From contig GG745354.1 in the NCBI GenBank assembly GCA_000151295.1, positions 624,673 to 688,672 of the forward strand: a stretch of 64,000 bases of DNA. The letters run 5' to 3'. How positions within the stretch are numbered: position 1 is the first letter of the stretch; each line of letters opens with the position of its first letter. This stretch comes from Allomyces macrogynus ATCC 38327 (taxonomy: Eukaryota; Blastocladiomycota; Blastocladiomycetes; Blastocladiales; Blastocladiaceae). Position numbers and translations under genes: made by a program. A model generated the notes under the pieces. It was not told the DNA's origin. It saw only the letters and a program-made list of their open reading frames with translations, and ran no database searches. This document shows positions 1-10,700 of this stretch, piece after piece.

Positions 1-71
1 TCACTCAGTACCTTGCCCTTCTCCAACAAGTCTCCAACCGCCCAGTCGCTTCCGAATCAGGCTGCTCCTCA

Positions 72-2503
72 TCAAGTCGCTGCCAACCGCGCCGTCCCAC
101 TCCCGCCACGCGCCTGCGCCACCGCAGCGGACCCGGGCGTCGTCCCACGCGTCCCCGGGCCCACCTTCTCCACTTTCTCCACCTCCGTCGTCACCGCTGG
201 CGTCGTCCCCGACCCTGGCCGAGCGCCGCCGGCGGACGCAAGCCCGCCCTGACTCCCCGCCCCCACCGTCGACCCCGCGACTGTCGCATTCCCCACCGAC
301 TCGGAGGGGGCGACCGACCGCGTGCCCCCACCACCCGCACCACCTTGGTGCTGGGCCGTGTTCCCGCCGGCCGCATACTCGTCGAGTTTCTGCAACAACA
401 CCGCCGAGTACCCCGGCGAATAATACCGCACGATTTCTTCCGGGAAACACGCGTTGATTTGCCGCACGGATTCGGCCATCTTGGACGCGGCAAACGGTTC
501 CCCCTCGCTCCCCAACGACGACGAATAAGCCGCAGCGATTTCTTGCACGCGTTGACAGCACCCGGAAGTCACAAACTTGCGCCGCGCGCCAACGTCCGTT
601 GGCAAGATCCGCGCGAGTTGCGCAAGGACGTGCTTGAGAATGTTCGGTGGGGTCGCGAGGTGCACGAGCGGCGCGAGCGCGTCGAGCTGCAGCGTTTTTC
701 GAGAATGGCTTTTCACGGCGCGCTTGGGCCTTTGACGCGCACGTCCGCGTTGGACGTGGAGGTGGTGGTGGTACTGGGGGAGTCGGCCTCGTACGACGCG
801 TTGGCGCCGTCGTCGCCGCGTGGCGACGCGGAGATGGGTTTCTTAATGCTGCCATTGCGCGCGGGGGAGGGCGAGGTGCCGGGGGACGTGGCGCGTGTGG
901 TCGTAGCGGCAGCGGGCTGTGTCAGGAGCGCGAGTAGTTTCGGGAGGACGGCGTGCGCGGCGAGGGCCTTGGCGTGGTCCGGCGAGTGGCGGCCGATTTG
1001 GCCTAAGAATGGCAAAACGGTCAGACTCCATACAAAGTATGTCAGGAAGGGATCAGAGCGGCGTACCGAGCGTCCATGCGCACGCGGCCTTGACGGCGGG
1101 CTCCGATTCGGTCGCCAACACGTCCATGAGTGGCGGCACCCCCTTAGCGACAAGCACGGCGAGCGCGAGCGTTTCCGAGAACGCAGCAATGTACCCGAGC
1201 GCCATGACCGCGGGAAAGCGCGCGGTCGCACCGCGCGACTCGCCGAGGAAGTCGATGAGGGCGGCGACCGCGCCCGAGTTGACGAGCAGTTGCGCGAGCT
1301 TTTGTGCGGTGTGATGTGTCAGTTCCTTCTGTTGTCATCGCCGAGAAGGGGGGGGATGAGGAAAAGACATACATCGGGCGAATGCTTGGCCACTTCGCAC
1401 AGCAACACGGCCGTCTGCCGGCGCACCCCACCATCCATGTCCTTGAACCCGACCAAGACGCGCGGGAACAAGTCGCCGTCGACGACAGCCTCAGCCAAGT
1501 CGACCGAGTGCCGCGCGATTTGCGCGAGCGCACAGATCGCTTGCCGCTTGAGCTTGGCGTCGGTCGACGCGAGGAGCGCGACCAGCGGGGCTACAGCACC
1601 CGCATCGACAACGGCCTGTGCGAGCTGCGCCGAGTGCTTGGCGAGATCCGACAGCGCCGACGCGGAAATGCGCCGTAGCGAGACTTCGGGCTCTTCCAGG
1701 CACATGACGAGAAGCGGGACGGCGCCAGCGTCGACGATCGCGTGGGCGAGGTCTGTGGAGACACGAGTCAGCGTGGAAGCATATGAAGGGATTTGCCAGC
1801 AAAAACGTACCCATGGTGTGCTTGGCAATGTATCCGAGCGCCCACGCGGCGGATTCCTTCACCCCAGCATCAAAGTCCTGCAGGCACGCGCACAGCGCAT
1901 CGACCGCATGCGCTTCGACGACGCGGTGCGCGAGTTCAGGTGAGTGCCGCGCGATGGCGCGCAAGGCAAACGCGGCCGATTTCTTGTAGAACCGCTATTC
2001 GCATCACCATCGACGTGGTGAGTCCGGCTCTACTCTCTCTGCAAGCAGATCAGAGTACCACCACGCACATTTGGCGAGTCGAGCGAGTAGACGATATGCG
2101 GCAAGACATCACCCGCCACCACATGTGCCGCGAGCTGCGGCGAATGGTTCGCGAGCCGTCCGAGCGCGAGCGCTGCGGCCTGCTGGACCGCCACGACCTG
2201 GTCGAGCAGAAGCGGGCGCAACAGCGGCACGACGGCGGCACGGGCCGCAGGAGCCGCCAAGTGCTCGAGCGGGGCCTCGCGCGCGGCACAGTCGGCAATG
2301 CCCTGCGCAAAAGCGAGACGGGCGCGCTGGTACTGGTCGAGCAACGTCGCGACCGTCTTGCCGCCGCCGCCCGCTGTCAGACCCATGCTCGTGGCTGCGA
2401 CTGGCGCCGTCGGGACGGTGCTGGCCGCCGCGGGTGGCGGCGGCAGGTGAGGCAGGAGCGCGGGCGGCGGCGGGGACGCTGACGTGGTGATGGGCGGCGG
2501 CAT
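72..2503 (-). CDS. SPAG6: SPAG6/PF16-like central-apparatus armadillo protein
   Basis: Axonemal central-pair protein (Chlamydomonas PF16, mammalian SPAG6) needed for flagellar beating. Armadillo repeats run through five exons: 2503-2069, 1994-1811, 1752-1373, 1298-1067 and 1002-72. Diagnostic stretches include LALGRLANHSPQLA, AAWALGYIAKH, ALSDLAKHSAQLAQ, LGQIGRHSPDHAK and, near the end, PPNILKHVLAQ and CFPEEIVRYYSPGYS, which are hallmarks of the family. The first four junctions keep phase. Oddities: an N-terminal Pro/Ala-rich extension of about 60 residues; a Ser/Thr-rich insert of about 50 residues around 740-900; and an apparent one-base frameshift near 723-733, where the frame ending DVRVK must shift to continue as KRAVKSHSRKTLQ. 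A Gly/Thr-rich tail of about 70 residues follows the conserved end. If the shift is corrected the product is roughly 720 residues, against about 509 in human. Identity is firm; the exon 5 frame is not. Confidence 0.93.
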
Positions 2504-3340
2504 GGTGCTGGTTCTTGAGATCGGTGTATGCACGCCCGCGAGTGGGTGAGGATCGGCGTGACGTGGGGCTTGTGGGTCTCGCACGACGGATGCGGCGAGC
2601 GCGGGTTGATCCGAGTTTTCGCGAGCGTGAATATGCGTTGCAGCGAGTCTTGAACTTCAAGGCAGTGGGGTGGGAGGCCGGAAATGGAGTCGATTGCGGG
2701 CAGGGGAACAGCAATGGCAAGCGTCTGCGAAATCACTCCAAATTCACTCAACGCGAGACACTGTCACGCCAAACTCACGCGTGGTTCAGTCAGACCGTTC
2801 GCAGAGGTGGGAAAGCGCCCAGGACGCGCCGCGACACATCGCGCAAAATCAAAGGTTTCGGTGCTCCTCGCTGCACGCCGCGACCAACCGCAGACGGTCC
2901 TCCTCCTCGAAAGGTTGGCCCGCGTCGATGCCGCTGCAAGTTGCTCGGTGCCGTGGCGAACCGTGCTCGCGCGCATGTCTCCCATCGCGCGCCAGAGACT
3001 CGCTCGGAGTCTCGAAAGTTGCCAAAGCCAGACTTGCTCGCGGTTCGCGAATGTATTTAATTTGTGCTCTGCCTCCAAACGCGTCGCGCGTGACCGCAGA
3101 TTATTTCTGGACGGGGTCACGATCGCGTTCTTGTCCAACTACCGGCGCGCCGTATAAAAGCGCCTTTCAACCCGCGCCCGACTTCCATCTCCTTGCCCCC
3201 AATCCTGCTCGCTTGATTGTCGCGTCGCCTGCTGCTGCCCTTCGTCCCACCAATTCAAGTCCGACGCCAAGTCTTCTCTGAATACTCTGCGAGCGCCGCC
3301 CTACCCGCCCGCCCCGCCGCCAAATCGTTCTCGACCGAGG
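2504..3340. promoter_or_regulatory. Divergent intergenic region between two flagellar genes
   Basis: This 837-bp stretch separates the start codons of SPAG6 (leftward) and CFAP410 (rightward). It is less GC-rich than the coding DNA, has an AT-rich patch near 3052-3062 and a TATA element at 3153-3160. No convincing full RFX X-box was found by eye. It probably holds both promoters; sharing of control elements is inference. Confidence 0.5.
3153..3160 (+). promoter_or_regulatory. TATA box candidate for CFAP410
   Basis: The sequence TATAAAAG lies about 180 bp before the CFAP410 start codon. It matches the TATA consensus and sits in the right orientation. Confidence 0.5.
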
Positions 3341-5256
3341 ATGCCAGCCAAGGCCACGACTGCTGCCCCCGTTGCCGCCGCTGCGCGCCCGATGACGGCC
3401 CCGGAGGCATCCAAGCACGGCCACGCTGCCAAGGGCGCGCACGCTGTTGCGCCGGGCAAGGCTGCGGCCGTTGCCGGGACTGGCAAGGCACCAATGTCGC
3501 CGCCGCCCGGGCTCGGCCCGTTCAAGGTCCTGACCGAAGCGCAAGTGCTCGCCAAGGCCAATGTCAAGTCGCTCGCGGAAATGACAGAGCTCAACGTGTG
3601 GGGGTATGCTCGATATTGGAGCTATTCTGGCCATGAAAGAAAATGAGCTCAGCGAACTAACGCGTTTCTCTGCTCGCTCTCCTCCAGCGCGCAACTCGAC
3701 GACGTGTCGCTCGTGCAGCGCATGCCCAACCTCAAGATCGCGTCGCTGTCGCAAAACCACATTGCGACGCTCGCGCCGTTTGCGAGCCTCGCGCAGCTGC
3801 AGGAGCTCTACCTGCGCGGTAACCATATCGGCGAGCTGACGCCGCAGGCGCAGGACGAGCGCCGCCCAGGCCGCCCGGCGCCCGCCGTCATTTCGCCGCT
3901 GGTCGTGCTCGAGCGCGAGCTCAAGCACTTGCAGGGGTGCAAGAAGCTGAGCGTGCTGTGGCTCGCGGAAAACCCGTGCGCGCAGCACGGGCTCGAGTAC
4001 CGCAACTTAGTTATTCGCATGCTGCCTCAGCTCAAGCAACTCGATAAGCTGGGTACGCACCACCCGGTTTCGACGATGCCGTGTGGTAATGGTGAAGTTC
4101 ACGAAGCGCTGCTTCCTGTCCACCAGAAATCAAGCCGGCCGAACGCAAGGCTGCCGCTGCTGCCGCTGCCGCGGCCATGCACGAGCACGAGCACATTCCT
4201 GCGCCCGCGCCAGCAGGCACGCACAAGCCCATGTTGCCGCCCGCGTCGCTCCGCACGGCGGCCGTGCCCAACATTTCCACGACGAGCCCGACGTCGTCGG
4301 CGCCCACATCCCCCAAGCAGGCCGCGACTTCGCCCAAGCCGGCGCCGCTGACGATCGCGCCGCACAATGCCGCGCACCACACGACCTCGACGCAGTTCTC
4401 GCCGCAGGACGTGCGTTCGGTCCTGCCGAACGCGCTGTCGCGGCCGCACTCGCCGGATCACCACCACGTGCACGCCCACGAGCGGTCGCCGTCCCCGTCG
4501 TCGCACCGCCGCCGCACGTCGACGGCCAACTCGATGACTGTGCGTCCTGGTTCGCCGCGCGTCGTGTCCCCCGGGCATTTGCACGTCGACCCGCGCGTGC
4601 GCCGCGCGTCGGTCGGCCCGTTCTCGCCGCAGGACGTGCGGTCCGTGCTCGTCCCGGAAATCGATGCGCTCGGAATGCACCCACCGGCGGTCGCGGCAGG
4701 GACCGTCTCGGGCCCGACGTCGCCGCGGATGCGGCACGCGTCGATGCCCGCGACCCATGTCGCGCACGCGCATGCGGTGCCGCACGTGCACGTGCCTGGC
4801 GGCGGTGGGCACAACAATGTCCTGTTTGCCGTGATGGCGCTCGTGCGCGACTTGGAGCCGGGCGCACTGCGTGTCGTGCACCAAGAGGTCGGGCGTATGT
4901 TGGAGTTGACGGCCGAGGCGACGCACGCGCACCAGCATACGAATGGGCATGCCCGTGGACCATGGGCCATGGGGTCTCGGTCGCAATCGGCACACGCTCA
5001 CGATGTGGGGCGTTGCATGGGATGTACGCGGGCCCACGATGCGATGCACCACCATCCCATGGGGGCGCGTGAGTCCGCCGGCCCGGGAACGTACCCGGGG
5101 CAGAAACGCGCATTTGCATGGGTAACCGGGCCGCTGTTGAGCCGGGTGGATGAAGGGGATCGAGATGAGCGTAAAGGCCCGTCCTTGACTCTTGGGTTGA
5201 GGAGGAGGTTGGGATTCCCGCGGTCGAGAGCGCTGATGCCATCGTCGTCGTCGTGA
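3341..5256 (+). CDS. CFAP410: CFAP410 (C21orf2) leucine-rich ciliary protein
   Basis: Conserved cilium/basal-body protein; human CFAP410 (C21orf2) mutations cause retinal and skeletal ciliopathies. Three exons: 3341-3603, 3688-4052, 4127-5256 (585 residues). Splicing joins NVWG to AQLDD, restoring the family motif, then leucine-rich repeats SLSQNHIATLAPF, LQELYLRGNHI and the cap LSVLWLAENPC, then MLPQLKQLDKL. A Pro/Ser/His-rich spacer of about 300 residues follows. The family's short C-terminal helix reappears as NVLFAVMALVRDLEPGALR at about residues 450-480. Both ends of the family are therefore present, but the linker is much longer than in human (256 residues). Divergently paired with SPAG6. 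The reading frame after the C-terminal helix (about 4920-5256) is low-complexity and the true stop there is less certain. Confidence 0.9.
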
Positions 5257-5992
5257 CAATGTCGCGCCGCACCGGACCGCTTTCGTGTTGCCTTGCATTT
5301 CCGTTGTCGTTGTCGCTTTCGTACGCCGTTGCTATTGATAAATAATGGAGATCGTTTCGTTTGCTTTCTTGACTTTTGTCGCGTCTCCAGCTAGATGAGG
5401 ACTGAGAGAATGGAACAGAGCAGGAGTGTTACGGCGTGGAGAATGTTGGTCCTTTCAACGGTTCTGCCATTGGAATTCATCTCGCGGCTCGCTGCAGTTT
5501 CCCACTTTCTGCACGAGCACCTTCATTTCATCGCCGTCGTCGACGTTGCTCTACTCACCCCCCGCCAAGGGCGCCCAGTTGGCGCATTCTGCTCGCACTA
5601 CGCGGCAGCACGCATTCTGGCACCGCGCGCACCCAACAGCCGGCCTGTGTGCGCCGACGACGTCATCTGTCCACCACCTCACCTCGTCGCGACCTGCAAC
5701 CGTTCTTACCCGTCGTACCTGTCGCATCCGCTGCTGCACGGCAAGCCAGCAGTTGACCCGTTGCAAGTAAACCGTTTGTCAGTCACTGCGTTGGTTGTCG
5801 AGCCGCTCCCGTCCGTCACTGCCGCAACACCCACGTCGCGGCTCAACCTCGTCGACGTTACACGAAGCTGCACCCATCCGGCTCAGCACTTCGGCGATTG
5901 ATCCCGGCCGCATTATCTCGTCGACGTTACTCGTGTCCTCGTCGTCTTCATCCCGTGCGACTCCCCGTCCGTCAACCAATCTTTTTGACAAG
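5257..5992. other. Intergenic region upstream of PP4
   Basis: Between the CFAP410 stop and the PP4 start. It begins T-rich, as expected of a 3' end, and becomes C-rich toward the PP4 start, as expected of a 5' leader. Open frames of 100-168 residues here are compositional and show no recognisable protein. Confidence 0.5.
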
Positions 5993-7142
5993 ATGGGCAC
6001 GTCCGATCTCGACCGGTATGCGTGACCCCCCGCCCGCCCTCGCCCCCCACCTCTCCTCGTCCACTCGGCCTCATGTGAAGCCGCTGCTTCTTTGGATAGC
6101 CAGATTGCGCAGCAGCGCAAGTGCGAGCTGATCAAGGAGTCGGAGGTGCGCGAGCTGTGCAACAAGGCGCGCGAGATTTTGATCGAGGAGGCCAACGTGC
6201 AGCGCGTCGATGCGCCTGTCACGATTTGCGGTGACATTCACGGCCAGTTTTATGATTTGATGGAACTGTTCTCGGTCGGGCATGATTGCCCCGACACGAA
6301 TTACCTGTTCATGGGTACGTTTGCGCGCGATATGCGGGGAACGAGAGGAGGCTTGGTGTGCTCATGGACGTACGTGCGTGCGACGATAGGCGACTTTGTG
6401 GACCGCGGCTTTTATTCAGTCGAGACGTTCCTGCTGCTCTTGGCGCTCAAGGTGCGGTACCCGGACCGGATCACGCTGATTCGCGGCAACCACGAGTCGC
6501 GGCAAATCACGCAAGTGTATGGGTTCTATGACGAGTGCCTGCGCAAGTACGGATCCGTCAACGTGTGGCGGTACTGCTGCGAGATCTTCGACTACCTCGC
6601 GCTCGCCGCGCTCGTGGACGACCGAATCCTGTGCGTGCACGGCGGTCTCTCGCCATCGATCACGACGCTCGACCAGATTCGCACGATTGATCGGAAACAG
6701 GAAGTGCCGCACGACGGCGCCATGTGCGACCTGTTGTGGTCGGACCCAGAGGAGATTGATGGGTGGGGGGTCAGTCCGCGCGGCGCGGGTTACCTGTTTG
6801 GTGGTGACGTGGTCGCGGCGTTCTTGCACGCGAATAACTTGGAGCTGATTGCGCGCGCGCACCAGCTGGTCATGGAGGGGTACAAGCACATGTTCAAGGA
6901 TACGGTGGTGACGGTGTGGTCGGCGCCAAACGTGTGTATTTTCGTGGTCTGGTTGGATGATGGTGGGCGAGGACCTGAACTGACGCGACATCAATTTCCA
7001 GTACTGCTACCGGTGCGGCAACGTGGCGGCGATTCTCGAGCTCGACGACAAGCTGAACCGCAACTTTGTGATCTTCCACCCAGCGTCGCAGGACGCGCGC
7101 GGGATTCCGGCAAAGAAGGCGACGCCCGACTACTTTTTGTGA
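5993..7142 (+). CDS. PPP4C: Serine/threonine protein phosphatase 4 catalytic subunit
   Basis: PP2A-like metallophosphatase of the PP4 complex, which acts in the DNA-damage response, centrosome function and signalling. Four exons: 5993-6015, 6100-6314, 6390-6931, 7002-7142 (306 residues; human 307). All metal-binding motifs are present: [17 protein letters not shown] (rebuilt across intron 2), [19 protein letters not shown] and HGGLSPS, as is YCYRCGN (rebuilt across intron 3). The protein ends in DYFL, the carboxymethylated tail of PP2A/PP4/PP6. CELIKESEV and [10 protein letters not shown] favour PP4 over PP2A or PP6. Exon 1 encodes only MGTSDLDR before the first intron. No anomalies. Confidence 0.96.
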
Positions 7143-7737
7143 GGGGCACGTGGGCGGGTCGCGGGGTGGAGGGTGGAGGGTGGAGGGTGGAGGGTGGAGG
7201 GTGGAGGGTGGAGTGCATTCAAGAGGGGGCGCTTATCCATTGGCATTTGCGGTTTATATTCGTGCGCGTCGTGTTGTTCCCTTGGTTTGGTTCCGAGTTG
7301 AGCGTGAGAAGCGCTGGGTCGGGAGGGGGCGAGGACGGGAACGAGGAAGCACTTCGTGAGTCATGCGAGACGGCAACGGGTCAGGTGCGCAAGCGGTGCG
7401 AGACGTGCGCTGTTCCTTCCAAAGAAGGCAGGCTAGGACCTTCCATTTTCAGCGCAGCGGGCCCAAGCAGCGCGCCGAACCAACCCACCTGGGGACGACG
7501 GCGGCCAACGACGAGGCCGGCAACGCGATCGGCCATCTCACGCGACTCCACCCCATTCCGCCCCCCATCAACAACACAGCATCATCAACAACACACCATC
7601 ATCAACGACCACCACGACCAACGTCTCCCGTCACTGCGCGCACGGCCACTGCCACATCGCTCCGCCTCGGCCTGCGCAACGACCCGCACCACCTGGCGCA
7701 ACCGTGAGCCCCGCCTCCTCCTCCCGGCTTCTCCACC
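7143..7737. other. Intergenic region between PP4 and the PQ-loop giant gene
   Basis: Contains the minisatellite at its left end and a C/A-rich stretch (about 7545-7640) typical of a 5' leader before the ATG at 7738. No coding sequence recognised. Confidence 0.5.
7164..7212. repeat. 7-bp minisatellite (GGGTGGA)x7
   Basis: Seven perfect head-to-tail copies of GGGTGGA start about 20 bp after the PP4 stop codon, in its presumed 3' UTR. The G-rich strand is the sense strand. Confidence 0.9.
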
Positions 7738-10700
7738 ATGGATGGGCCCGTGCGCTTCCTCGACTTTGCGTCACCGCCGCCCGCCATGGTGCTGCTGGCC
7801 CCACCGTCGCCGCCGCTCGCCACGCTGCCCGGCGACGCGTGCCCCGACGCGCACGACCCGGCCAATTTCGGCATCTCACTGTTTCTGCTCGTCGGCATTG
7901 TGCTCTCCTACGTGCCGCAGCAGCTCAAGATCGTCGAGCTGCGTTCCTCTGAGGGCCTCTCGCCCTATTTCTTGCTCCTCGGGTCGGTCTCGTGTATCTC
8001 GACCGTCGCCAATGTTGCGCTGCTCCAGCACGACGTGCTCAAGTGTTGCGACGTCTGGGTCCGTTTTTGCGTTGTTTCCCAGAGATCAAATTCGGCTTCT
8101 CACAGGCCACGTACTCAATCGCCGTACCGCTCGGGTCACGATTCCTTCCACAGTCACCCTTGACGTGCTTTGAGAACGCGCTCGGCCTCATTCAGGTCGC
8201 GTCGCAGGCCGTCATGTTCTTGCTCATGTGCGTAGTTTTGCCCGCTGCTTGTTCGCGCCGTTGGTTGCTGATGATTGATCCCTGCTGACCGTCGACCAAA
8301 TTCTGTCTCCACTTTTGGATAGTCTCGTGCTCTTCCTGATCTACTACCCGGTCCGCTTCAAGCGCATCCTCCGCATCACGGGCATCGTGACCGGCGTATC
8401 AACCGAGACGACGCCGCTGCTCGCCGACGTGGCCGCGACCACGACGACCACGATCACGGCGCACGCGCACGTTCCCTCGCGTCGGCCCAACACCGTCACT
8501 TACACGACCTGCGAGCGATGCTCCGTCCCGGCCCCTGCATGGCGCACCTCGCAAATGATCGGTGCCGGCGTGACGCTCTACTTCATCGCGGTCCTCGGCC
8601 TGTGGATGGCGCTCGACATCTACAGCACCATCGCCCCTCCCACCGCCTACCGGGTCGCCGTCCAAACGGCTGCCGCCTGCTTTGGCGCGATCGCCACGGG
8701 CATGTCGTGCCTGCAATTCCTGCCGCAAATCTACCAGACATACCGCACCAAGACGCCGGGCGCGCTGTCGATCCTGACCATGATGATGCAAACGCCCGGA
8801 ACGCTCCTCCTGATTTACTCGCTCGCCGCGCGGCCCGGGACCAATATCTCGACCTACTTGTCGTACGTCGTTGCCGCCACGTGCCAGGGGTCGCTGCTCG
8901 TCATGAGCTTGATTTACGCGCGCCGTGCACGCCGCCGCGTTGCGGCACAAGCCGACGAGTCGGACTTGTTTGTGGCGACCTCGCCGGGGACCGAATTCGC
9001 ACAACTGTTGCTGCCTAACGCGTCGGAGATGCTGTACGATCCGGACGATACGTCGGGCCTGTCGTCGCCGTCCGAGGCCGGTGTGCCAACGGGGACCGCG
9101 GGCGGGAATGGCATGCCCGCGCGGCACGCCGCGTCGTGGACATCGTCGTCGGATGCGGGCGCATTGGATGAAACGGCGTCGTTGCTCGTGGAAGATGCGG
9201 GGACCGTCGCGCCGAGTCTGATTGGGATCGCGTCGGTCGAGACGGGCGCTCGCGCCACGAGTCCGGTCGTCCCGGGGACCTCGTTGCGGTCGCTGAGGTC
9301 GCCGCGACTCGTCGCGTCGCCGCATGTCGGGTCCATGGCTGCAGTCAAGTCGCTGATTTTGGAAAAGCTGACGGAGAGCGCGTCAACGGTACGGGATTAA
9401 TTGGCTTCGGCAGAGGATGCGTGACGGAGAGCGGGGATTGGCGCTGACCGCACGATGATTTGCTCCCTAGATTGACCACGTCCCGCCGGTCCCGACCGGG
9501 GGTAACTCGAGCGCCGTCGAGCTCGACGCCGACGCTGCTGCTGCACCGAGCGGCGTCAGCGGCATCATTGATGCCGACGCGCAGTCGCAAGCTGAGCCGT
9601 TCCTGCTCGACTTCGATCACGGCACCACGTCGCCGGTCCCACCCGCCAATGGCGACGACAGCATCGCGCACCACGATACCCTCTCGGCGAACGGCACTCA
9701 CGCCAGTAGTCACGCCGGCGTTGCGGCGGATTCTGCCGCATCGGCACCCGCAACCGTCGATACTGCTCACGCGTCGACCACGACACACGACACCACTCAA
9801 GTCGACGAGGCCGTGCAAGTGCCAGCCCCACCAGCCCATCAGGGCACCGTCGTTCCCGACCCAGCATCCCCGATCCTCGCGGCCGCGTCGCCCATTCTCA
9901 CGGCCGCGTCGCCGACCCTGGGCGCGGCAGCGTCCCCCACGCCACACGCCGAGCTACTACCCACTGCAACGCTGGACACGGGCGCGCGCCCGCAATCGGC
10001 CGCGACCGTCATCTACAGCCCGGATCCGGCCGCCGCCGCCGCCGCGCAACCCGCGCAATTCGTGCTCCCCGGCGCCGATTCTGTCGACTTGGTGCATGCA
10101 GCCGATGCCGAGACGCACGGCGCGCAGGTCGTTGCGCAGACGGGGTTCACGATCACGGATGCGGCACAACCGACGACCGTGCCAATGGTCGGGCACGCTG
10201 GGCTGGTTTCGCCACCGGCGCTCGCGACGAGTGGCGACGCAGCTGTGCATTTGGCGCAAGTCGCTCGCGCAGATCTGGTCGCGCCGGCGGTCTTGGCACC
10301 CGAGCAACTGGCACTGAGTGTCGCAGCGGGTGCGATCGCAGGCGCGATCGCGGGCGCCGTCGCGCATGGCCTGCCGTTGGTGACGACTGACGCTGGCAAG
10401 ACGACGACAGTGGTGCATCTAGCACAGGGTGCGCCCACGAGCGGACCAGTCGTGCGCAACGGCCAAGTGTCGTCGGAAACCAGTGCCAGCAGCGCAATAT
10501 CGTCCGGGCAGTCGGCGACGGTTCGCACGAGTACGCACACCGAGCATTACTCGTCGTCGGTGACCCACACGAGCAGCAGCAGCGCTTCAACGACGAATGT
10601 GCATCATCATCACACGCACAGTTCGACCACTGTCGAGGGCAGCGGTGCCGCGACGCGCACCGAGTCGGTCGCGTCGAGCAGCCCTGCTTCCGGCACGACG

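Noticed and set aside
345..1943. 532-codon plus-strand open frame
   Set aside because: Antisense shadow of SPAG6; Arg-rich composition and no domain, while the minus strand carries armadillo repeats.
2504..3340. RFX X-box in the SPAG6-CFAP410 promoter region
   Set aside because: Only half-site-like GTTGCC/GTTGC strings were seen, without a properly spaced second half.
9389..9470. Treating the PQ-loop gene as ending at the stop at 9398-9400
   Set aside because: Possible as an isoform, but the phase-matched splice into a frame that opens exactly at the acceptor is a better explanation for the otherwise start-less 4.8-kb frame.
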